Shown piece by piece: positions 1 to 4,785 of a stretch of DNA of 6,590 nt. A program made the translations under genes and the position numbers. The notes beneath the pieces are model-generated. The model was not told the origin of the DNA. It worked only from the letters and a program-made list of their open reading frames with translations, and made no database searches. Positions within the stretch are counted from its first letter, which is position 1. Each line of letters begins with the position of its first letter. This DNA comes from an uncultured Capnocytophaga sp. (GTDB taxonomy: Bacteria; Bacteroidota; Bacteroidia; Flavobacteriales; Flavobacteriaceae): NCBI GenBank assembly GCA_905372595.1, contig CAJPPS010000083.1:1-6590 (forward strand), read 5' to 3'.

Positions 1-240
1 TATCTGATGTTTTAGGCGATGTGTCAAATGTATTGTCAAAGCAAAAAGGGGTAATGTATCAGATGTGTTGTTAAAATTTCAATAGCCTACTAATCAATAC
101 AAAAAGAAATGTCCTACTATTTCTCTTTATCCACTATAGAGATAAGCGTTTTTAAAGGCTAATTGATATAAGGCAAAAGCAACACGTTTGCGCTAGTGGG
201 GAACTATCACCTGAAGTTTTACAAAACTAAATAAAGAATA
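1..240. other. Gene-poor leader with possible remnant coding tails
   Basis: I see no gene here. One frame is open from the window edge (3-74) and would end in ...GVMYQMCC; it could be the tail of an upstream gene or chance. The first 66 bases contain a degenerate direct repeat, TATCTGATGT at 1-10 and TATCAGATGT at 57-66, one mismatch apart. Positions 156-230 are open in one frame and end QHVCASGELSPEVLQN then stop. Positions 172-234 are open in a second frame that ends TFALVGNYHLKFYKTK then stop. The stretch around 172-215 is richer in GC than its flanks, which makes it look like a separate piece of DNA, perhaps a decayed gene end or a copy of a dispersed element. No TAnnTTTG promoter element is present on the plus strand, so the gene at 241 has no visible promoter. 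Confidence 0.35.
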
Positions 241-567
241 ATGAGCTATAGAATATTTATTGGGAATGATATTGATAAATTATCTGATTTTATAGAATTA
301 TATATTTTTAATAAAACAGAACATATCAATTTATTTAGAACATTGAAGGAGTTAAAATTACTCTTTCCTATAATTAGAGAATTAGAAGATTATAGTGAAG
401 ATGTCAATTTGTATAAAAAGGAAATTGAAGAACTGATAGAAGAGATAGAGAAGATACAAAAAAATGACAGCTTAAAAAATAATTATTTTTTGGGTTCTTT
501 ATATATTAGTGCTAAAAAAGCTTTAGATAAACATTTACAATTAATATGTATAGGAGGGGAAGATTAA
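241..567 (+). CDS. Small acidic AT-rich hypothetical protein
   Basis: This 108-residue protein matches no family I recognise. It has no signal peptide and no membrane segment, so it is probably cytoplasmic. It is acidic (about 21 Asp/Glu against about 15-16 Lys/Arg) and looks largely helical. A heptad-like, Glu/Lys-rich stretch around residues 58-75 (KKEIEELIEEIEKIQK) could form a short coiled coil. The ATG at 241 is the only sensible start; no Shine-Dalgarno precedes it. By hand count the gene is about 22% GC, while sampled lines of the neighbouring mlaE are about 40%, which suggests recent acquisition. Small, acidic, AT-rich orphan genes next to remnant DNA are often immunity proteins or cargo of polymorphic toxin loci in Bacteroidota. 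That role is only inferred, and no toxin is present in the window. It could also be an unexpressed relic. Confidence 0.6.
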   Translation: MSYRIFIGNDIDKLSDFIELYIFNKTEHINLFRTLKELKLLFPIIRELEDYSEDVNLYKKEIEELIEEIEKIQKNDSLKNNYFLGSLYISAKKALDKHLQLICIGGED

Positions 568-624
568 GAGGTAAAGGAGAAATATTTCAAACGTACTGAT
601 AGAACTATTTTTGCATAAAAAAAT

Positions 625-643
625 AATAGATTCAATTTCTATT
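625..643 (+). terminator. Weak AU-rich hairpin after the orphan gene
   Basis: AATAGA (625-630) and TCTATT (638-643) are perfect inverted repeats around a 7-base loop, and a five-T run follows at 650-654. It could end transcripts from the orphan gene, but the stem is only 6 A/T-rich pairs and the T run starts 6 bases after it. It lies just upstream of the mlaE promoter and may simply be AT-rich spacer. Confidence 0.2.
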
Positions 644-657
644 GTATAATTTTTGCG

Positions 658-665
658 TATCTTTG
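658..665 (+). promoter_or_regulatory. Promoter -7 element (TATCTTTG) for mlaEF
   Basis: TATCTTTG matches the Bacteroidota -7 consensus TAnnTTTG and is followed by C, as is common. No clear TTTG -33 element sits about 19 bases upstream; only ATTT is found there (635-638). A start site a few bases downstream would leave an mRNA leader of only about 10-15 bases before the ATG at 683. A second TAnnTTTG match, TATTTTTG at 606-613, has TTTC 17 bases upstream (585-588) and could be an alternative promoter. Confidence 0.6.
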
Positions 666-682
666 CCCTTTCAAAAGTTAAG

Positions 683-1420
683 ATGAAACACTTAGAAGCC
701 ATAGGGCGTTATTTCCTAATGATATACGAAGTCTTTCGTAAGAGAACAAAATGGTCAATGACTAAGAGGCTCATTATGAAAGAAATAGATGACCTTATGT
801 TTGGTTCTTTAGGAATAATAGCCTTTATATCCCTCTTCGTTGGGGCGGTAATTGCCATCCAAATGGCGTTGAATATTGATAATCCTCTTATTCCTAAGAG
901 CTTGATAGGTTTTGCTACACGGCAGACAATTGTTTTGGAATTTGCACCTACTTTTACGTCTATTATTGTAGCAGGAAAGGTAGGTTCCTTTATTACCTCT
1001 AGCATAGGAACGATGAGAGTAACTGAACAGATAGATGCTCTGGATATAATGGGAGTTAATTCTTTGAATTACCTTATATTCCCGAAGATTATAGCGCTGC
1101 TTTTGTATCCTTTTGCGATTTCCTTGGCGATGGCTCTGGGTATCTATGGAGGCTATATAGCGGCTACAATGGGACATTATGCTACCTCAGCAGAGTTCTT
1201 GGAAGGGCTTAAGCTACAATTCCGCGCTTTTGACATTACTTATGCCTTTATCAAAAGTATTATTTTTGCTTTTGTATTAGCAACTATTCCAGCTTATCAC
1301 GGCTATTATATGAAAGGGGGCGCACTGGATGTGGGCAAAGCTAGTACCACTTCTTTTGTATGGACGAGTGTAGCGATTATTATTATTGATTTTATTATTA
1401 CTCAAATTCTTCTTACGTAA
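683..1420 (+). CDS. mlaE: MlaE-family phospholipid ABC transporter permease
   Basis: This is the integral inner-membrane permease of an Mla-type (MCE-linked) ABC transporter, which moves phospholipids between inner and outer membranes to keep the outer membrane asymmetric. From the ATG at 683 the protein has 245 residues, normal for the family. It starts with an amphipathic segment (about 5-35) and has hydrophobic segments near 40-62, 83-105, 138-167, 197-215 and 222-243. The family signature lies at residues 98-124: GKVGSF, then GTMRVTEQIDALDIMG. An in-frame TTG at 653 would add 10 residues, but it lies upstream of the -7 element at 658-665 and could not be in a transcript starting there, so ATG 683 is preferred. 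The stop directly abuts the ATG of the ATPase gene, so the two are co-transcribed and probably translationally coupled. Whether it exports or imports lipid cannot be told from sequence. Confidence 0.93.
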   Translation: MKHLEAIGRYFLMIYEVFRKRTKWSMTKRLIMKEIDDLMFGSLGIIAFISLFVGAVIAIQMALNIDNPLIPKSLIGFATRQTIVLEFAPTFTSIIVAGKVGSFITSSIGTMRVTEQIDALDIMGVNSLNYLIFPKIIALLLYPFAISLAMALGIYGGYIAATMGHYATSAEFLEGLKLQFRAFDITYAFIKSIIFAFVLATIPAYHGYYMKGGALDVGKASTTSFVWTSVAIIIIDFIITQILLT

Positions 1421-2188
1421 ATGATTGTTGTTCAGGATATAAAAAAATCTTTTGAAGGAGTGGAAGTTCTTAAAGGAATTTCAGCTACATTTCACAAGGG
1501 TAAAACGAATCTTATCATTGGGCAGAGCGGTTCAGGTAAAACGGTCTTCCTCAAGACACTACTGGGACTTCACACTCCTGATAGTGGAAATATTATCTAT
1601 GATGGGGTTAAGTATGCCGATATGAATAAAGAACAACGCCGAAGGCTCCGACAAGAGATGGGAATGGTCTTTCAGGGAAGTGCTCTTTTTGACTCAATGA
1701 CAGTAGAGGAGAACGTAATGTTCCCTTTGCAAATGTTTTCCTCACTTTCACCATCAGAGATGAAGGATCGTGTGGATTTCGTATTGGAAAAGGTGAATCT
1801 AGTCAATGCACATCACAAGAAGCCCTCTGAAATATCAGGAGGTATGCAAAAGCGAGTAGCTATCGCACGTGCAGTGGTGAATGCTCCTAAATATCTCTTC
1901 TGTGATGAACCCAATTCTGGGCTCGATCCTAAGACAGCAATAGTCATAGATAACCTTATCCACTCAGTTACACAAGAGTTCAATATCACTACGATTATTA
2001 ATACTCACGATATGAACTCTGTGATGGAGATTGGAGAGCAGATTATTTTCTTAAAGAATGGTTATAAAGAATGGGAAGGAAGCAAAGAGACAATATTCAG
2101 AACTGATAATGAAGCGGTTACTGATTTTGTATATTCTTCCGAACTCTTCAAAAAGGTAAGGCAAATGTATCTTCTTGATAACCATTAG
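1421..2188 (+). CDS. mlaF: MlaF-type ABC transporter ATP-binding protein
   Basis: This is the cytoplasmic ATPase that powers the MlaE permease encoded directly upstream. The 255 residues show a complete ABC domain: Walker A GQSGSGKT at 34-41, Q-loop Gln85 within the Mla-typical FQGSALFDSMTV (84-95), signature SGGMQKR at 139-145, Walker B YLFCDEP at 158-164 with catalytic Glu163, D-loop SGLD at 166-169, and switch His196 in NTHD. Using M in the signature (SGGMQ) rather than the common SGGQQ is usual in the MlaF group. All key residues are present, so it should be active. There is no gap between the mlaE stop and this ATG and no Shine-Dalgarno, which suggests translational coupling. No MCE-domain mlaD, and no mlaB or mlaC, follows; the next gene is on the opposite strand. 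I recall MCE genes sitting apart from mlaEF in many flavobacteria, so a distant mlaD is expected. Confidence 0.95.
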   Translation: MIVVQDIKKSFEGVEVLKGISATFHKGKTNLIIGQSGSGKTVFLKTLLGLHTPDSGNIIYDGVKYADMNKEQRRRLRQEMGMVFQGSALFDSMTVEENVMFPLQMFSSLSPSEMKDRVDFVLEKVNLVNAHHKKPSEISGGMQKRVAIARAVVNAPKYLFCDEPNSGLDPKTAIVIDNLIHSVTQEFNITTIINTHDMNSVMEIGEQIIFLKNGYKEWEGSKETIFRTDNEAVTDFVYSSELFKKVRQMYLLDNH

Positions 2189-2191
2189 GTA

Positions 2192-2569
2192 TTACATCCC
2201 TATAAGTTTCCTATATTCGTCTGCTTTTAGGAGCGTATCTAGCTCACTTGGGTCAGAGGGTTTTATTTGTATAATCCAAGCTTCGTAAGGAGACTTATTA
2301 ATTTCTTCAGGCTTTCTTACAAGGTCTTTGTTAAAATCTATAATTTCTCCTGAAAGGGGCATAAAGAGGTCTGAAAGGGTTTTTACAGCTTCTACAGTAC
2401 CAAATACCTTGTCCTTTGGGAGAGTTTCTCCTAAGGTTTCTACCTCTACATATACAATGTCACTAAGCTCACTTTGAGCAAAGTCTGTAATTCCTGCGTA
2501 GAATAATTCACCTTCTTTCTTCACCCATAGGTGCTCTGGCGTGTAATGGAGTTCTTCTGGAAAATTCAT
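2192..2569 (-). CDS. gcvH: Glycine cleavage system H protein
   Basis: This is the lipoyl carrier of the glycine cleavage complex. Its lipoyl-lysine arm shuttles the aminomethyl group from the P protein (GcvP) to the T protein (GcvT) and is reoxidised by the L protein. From the ATG at 2567-2569 it has 125 residues, the usual size. Family landmarks are HYTPEHLWV near the N-terminus (8-16), GITDFAQSELSDIVYVE (26-42), and the lipoylation site VEAVKTLSD with Lys63, followed by PLSGEI. A TTG ten codons upstream (2597-2599) keeps the frame open, but it lies inside the -7 promoter element, so the ATG is the better start. gcvP and gcvT are not nearby, so the complex is encoded at scattered sites. Its stop lies 3 bases from the convergent mlaF stop, with no obvious terminator between them. 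Confidence 0.95.
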   Translation of the reverse strand: MNFPEELHYTPEHLWVKKEGELFYAGITDFAQSELSDIVYVEVETLGETLPKDKVFGTVEAVKTLSDLFMPLSGEIIDFNKDLVRKPEEINKSPYEAWIIQIKPSDPSELDTLLKADEYRKLIGM

Positions 2570-2596
2570 ATATAAAAAGTTAATAATATTTGGTCG

Positions 2597-2604
2597 CAAA
2601 GATA
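2597..2604 (-). promoter_or_regulatory. Promoter -7 element (TATCTTTG) for gcvH
   Basis: Read on the minus strand, 2604 down to 2597 is TATCTTTG, an exact TAnnTTTG match followed by C. A start site a few bases downstream gives a leader of about 20-25 bases to the ATG at 2569. The -33 element is weak: TTTC at 2630-2627, 22 bases upstream. Confidence 0.65.
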
Positions 2605-2670
2605 AGGAATTTTCAGAAAAAAAGTGGAAATTATTTTGCCTTTCCTCTCGTTTTTTTCAATAAAAATTCC

Positions 2671-2678
2671 TATCTTTA
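2671..2678 (+). promoter_or_regulatory. Probable promoter -7 element (TATCTTTA) for tpiA
   Basis: TATCTTTA differs from TAnnTTTG only in the last base and lies 45 bases before the tpiA ATG, in the divergent gap shared with gcvH. Upstream is a run of seven T (2651-2657) but no clear TTTG at the expected spacing. It is the best candidate in the gap on this strand. Confidence 0.5.
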
Positions 2679-2723
2679 CACCTTAATTATGATAATAATA
2701 AATTTCTATTAATAAAAGAACTT

Positions 2724-3476
2724 ATGAGAAAAAAAGTAATTGCAGGAAATTGGAAAATGAACAATGATGCTGGGCAATCCGCAGAGCTCATTGCCGCTTT
2801 GCTACAGAAGCTCCCACAGACTAAGGCAGAGGTGATTATAGCCCCGTCTTTTGTGAATCTGGCTTTAGCAGTAGAAAAAACAAAAGGGAGTCCTATTGTG
2901 GTAGCTGCACAGAATATGAACTTTGCTGAAAAAGGGGCTTTCACTGGAGAAGTATCCGCTTCTATGCTTGAGGCTATAGGGGTTAGAACCACTATCTTAG
3001 GACACTCCGAACGTCGTGAGTACTTTAATGAAACGGACGAAAGTCTTGCCAAAAAGGTGGATACTGCCCTTGCTCATCAGTTCCGTATCATCTTCTGTAT
3101 AGGGGAGAAACTTGCCGAACGTAAGGCAGAGAAACACTTTGAAGTGGTGCAGCGCCAAATAGAAAAAGCTCTTTTCCACTTACCTGAGGATGCTTGGAAG
3201 CATATTGTACTTGCTTACGAACCAGTATGGGCTATTGGTACGGGTGAGACAGCTACTCCTGAGCAAGCGCAAGAGATACACGCTTTTATCCGCAAGACTG
3301 TAGCGGATAAGTATGGCAAGGAAGTGGCCGATAATCTCACTATTCTATATGGTGGCAGCTGTAATGCCAAGAATGCGGCTTCTCTTTTTGCTAATCCTGA
3401 TGTAGACGGAGGCCTCATAGGAGGAGCTGCCCTTGTAGCAGATGATTTTATCTCCATTATTCAGGCGATGAAATAA
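2724..3476 (+). CDS. tpiA: Triosephosphate isomerase
   Basis: This cytoplasmic enzyme interconverts dihydroxyacetone phosphate and glyceraldehyde 3-phosphate in glycolysis and gluconeogenesis (EC 5.3.1.1). The 250 residues are full length for the TIM-barrel family. The catalytic set is complete: Asn9 and Lys11 in AGNWKMN, His94 in ILGHSERRE, and Glu166 in AYEPVWAIGTG, where the following residues form flexible loop 6. The phosphate-binding turns are YGGSC (209-213) and GGLIGGAAL (229-237). The common YGGSVKPxN motif reads YGGSCNAKN here, a conservative variant of the phosphate loop. It is a single-gene unit with its own promoter-like element and a strong terminator 20 bases after the stop. 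Confidence 0.98.
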   Translation: MRKKVIAGNWKMNNDAGQSAELIAALLQKLPQTKAEVIIAPSFVNLALAVEKTKGSPIVVAAQNMNFAEKGAFTGEVSASMLEAIGVRTTILGHSERREYFNETDESLAKKVDTALAHQFRIIFCIGEKLAERKAEKHFEVVQRQIEKALFHLPEDAWKHIVLAYEPVWAIGTGETATPEQAQEIHAFIRKTVADKYGKEVADNLTILYGGSCNAKNAASLFANPDVDGGLIGGAALVADDFISIIQAMK

Positions 3477-3495
3477 GTCAAAAATATTTACCAAG

Positions 3496-3524
3496 AGGGA
3501 TAGGGGAGACTCTATCCCTTTTTT
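3496..3524 (+). terminator. Intrinsic terminator after tpiA
   Basis: GGGATAG (3497-3503) pairs perfectly with CTATCCC (3512-3518) around an 8-base loop, and A3496 pairs with T3519. Six T (3519-3524) follow. It lies between the tpiA stop and the next gene and fits a rho-independent terminator. Only 12 bases separate the T run from the next ATG. Confidence 0.85.
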
Positions 3525-3536
3525 AAACTTATAGAT

Positions 3537-4292
3537 ATGAAAAAAATGACTTTTATTCTGCTATTCGGTTTGTTCTCTTCAGCTATGGCACAGCCTTGTA
3601 CCTATAAGGATGTATTAAGCAAAATGACCCTCTTCTATGAAAAAACCTATCCCTCCAAGATAGATATTCAGAAGGCGGACTTCACCTCCATTATTCTCAA
3701 TCAAAGTACAGATTATTTAGGGGCTATAGGGGTTCATAAAAAACGCTTAGTGGTCTTGATTTCTTCTGCTAAGCGCAATCCTCAGAATCCTTTGGTGTAT
3801 GAAGTAGCAGGGAAAACACGAGTAGGGAAGAATATCAGACAATTCAAGGGAAGTATAACCCTTACCCAACTTATCTCAGGCAAACCAGAAGACCCCACAA
3901 ATGATCTCTACACAGAAAATAGTGGTGTACAGGAGGAAGGCGTGGCTGTGGGCGATTTCATTTTGGACGAATATGAAGACCTCCCAGCCACTGGCGTATT
4001 CAAGGGCAAAGTACTCTTATGGTGGTTTCTCTCCAAAAAGGGAAAGATAGAATATAATGATGGCTATCTTATGGCAGATCCTTACTTGAATAATGCCTAT
4101 ATAGGGACTTGGACAAGCAAGCAAACACATAAGTCTCAGCAAGTGAGTTGGGGGCACTATCGTGTTCCCTGTGCAGGTGATTTGGATATGGGTGCAGGAG
4201 AATTTTCCCCTGCCCCTGAGTATTATAAATATGGTTGGGACGAATATATCCAAGAGATTAGAAAGAAGTATCCCGATGCTTATAAAGATTAA
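3537..4292 (+). CDS. Secreted protein of unknown function
   Basis: The 251-residue product starts with a clear signal peptide: MKK, a hydrophobic core (residues 4-16), then SAMA cleaved before Gln19. The mature protein, about 233 residues, would be periplasmic or exported; it is not a lipoprotein. It has two cysteines, Cys21 right after the cleavage site and Cys212, which could form a disulfide. The C-terminal part has a distinctive block, GHYRVPCAGDLDMGAGEFSP (207-226), followed by an aromatic-rich tail. From memory, similar uncharacterised secreted proteins with a GDLDxGAGEFSP-like block occur in Bacteroidota; I know no function for them. The body alternates short strands (for example LVVLISS, KGSITLTQLI) and is probably beta-rich. 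The ATG at 3537 is chosen because it gives the intact signal peptide. No TAnnTTTG element lies between the tpiA terminator and this gene, so its promoter is unclear. The next gene starts 4 bases after its stop. Confidence 0.85.
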   Translation: MKKMTFILLFGLFSSAMAQPCTYKDVLSKMTLFYEKTYPSKIDIQKADFTSIILNQSTDYLGAIGVHKKRLVVLISSAKRNPQNPLVYEVAGKTRVGKNIRQFKGSITLTQLISGKPEDPTNDLYTENSGVQEEGVAVGDFILDEYEDLPATGVFKGKVLLWWFLSKKGKIEYNDGYLMADPYLNNAYIGTWTSKQTHKSQQVSWGHYRVPCAGDLDMGAGEFSPAPEYYKYGWDEYIQEIRKKYPDAYKD

Positions 4293-4296
4293 AAAT

Positions 4297-4719
4297 ATGA
4301 AAAAACTATTACTACTCATTACATTCCTGAGTTCTTTTTTTGTAAGAGGACAAATGACAAAGGATGACCTCATAGGGAAGACTTTCGTAGCAGATGTTAC
4401 ACAATATACCCCTGAAATCAATGGAGAACCTTTCTATAAGCATAGCGACGAGCAGCACCCACAAGTGAATCTCTATCTTATTTTTGAAAAGAAACAAGTA
4501 ATTGTAAAAGAGGAAGATAGAGTGACCAAACAGGTGTTTCGTAAGGATACCCGCTCTTGGACACTCAAGGGGAATCACCTCAGGATTCCACAAACAAAGA
4601 AGAATCGCTACTATGAGGTTGATCAGTTTGAGTTTTATCTTCAAAAGGGCAAGCTTATAGGAGCTCGTGTGACTTGGGATAAGAATCTCGAGGAAATTGC
4701 CTTTGAGATTAAAAAATAA
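4297..4719 (+). CDS. Small secreted beta-rich protein of unknown function
   Basis: The 140-residue product begins with a signal peptide, MKKLLLLITFLSSFFVRG, cut before Gln19, leaving about 122 mature residues. It has no cysteine and no transmembrane segment after the signal. The mature part is charged and rich in predicted strands separated by turns (VNLYLIFEKKQVIV, SWTLKGNHLRIP, FEFYLQKGKLIGARVTW). This pattern and the opening DLIGKTF suggest a small beta-barrel or beta-sandwich, loosely lipocalin-like; that is a guess. An open frame continues upstream through ATG 4276 and GTG 4162, but only ATG 4297 puts the signal peptide at the N-terminus. The gene starts 4 bases after the preceding stop, so the two secreted proteins are almost certainly co-expressed and may work together. 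No convincing terminator follows. Confidence 0.8.
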   Translation: MKKLLLLITFLSSFFVRGQMTKDDLIGKTFVADVTQYTPEINGEPFYKHSDEQHPQVNLYLIFEKKQVIVKEEDRVTKQVFRKDTRSWTLKGNHLRIPQTKKNRYYEVDQFEFYLQKGKLIGARVTWDKNLEEIAFEIKK

Positions 4720-4751
4720 GAGCTTTTCCTCTGAAATAGAAATAAATTCGT

Positions 4752-4759
4752 TATATTTG
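4752..4759 (+). promoter_or_regulatory. Promoter -7 element (TATATTTG) for ggt
   Basis: TATATTTG is an exact TAnnTTTG match followed by C, 26 bases before the ggt ATG. A T-rich block TTTTC (4724-4728), 23 bases upstream, could be a poor -33 element. The predicted leader is about 20 bases. Confidence 0.65.
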
Positions 4760-4785
4760 CACAATCAATTCAAAACTATTGTTCT

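Noticed and set aside
25..32. Minus-strand TACATTTG and, at 588-595, minus-strand TACGTTTG, both matching TAnnTTTG
   Set aside because: Neither has a proper -33 partner or a gene downstream on that strand. Such 8-base matches are frequent by chance in AT-rich DNA.
173..191. GCAAA/TTTGC inverted repeat
   Set aside because: Only 5 pairs with a 9-base loop and no following T run; too short to claim as a regulatory hairpin.
551..580. AGGAGG and AGGAGA, strong Shine-Dalgarno-like sequences
   Set aside because: No start codon follows at a useful distance, and Bacteroidota rarely rely on such sites. Chance purine-rich sequence.
809..1177. Minus-strand open frame inside mlaE
   Set aside because: The translation is Arg/Tyr/Ser-rich and lacks any domain; mlaE on the plus strand is unambiguous.
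4162..4296. Extended N-terminus for the small secreted protein starting at GTG 4162
   Set aside because: It would overlap the preceding gene by 131 bases and bury the signal peptide in the middle of the protein.
4017..4421. Long minus-strand open frame antisense to the secreted-protein pair
   Set aside because: It spans the ends of two well-supported plus-strand genes with signal peptides, has no promoter element and shows no recognisable protein. It is a shadow frame.
4312..4764. 150-codon minus-strand open frame opposite the small secreted protein
   Set aside because: Its Leu/Ile-rich, low-complexity product mirrors the plus-strand gene, and its start lies in the ggt promoter gap. The plus-strand gene has a clean signal peptide and coupling.
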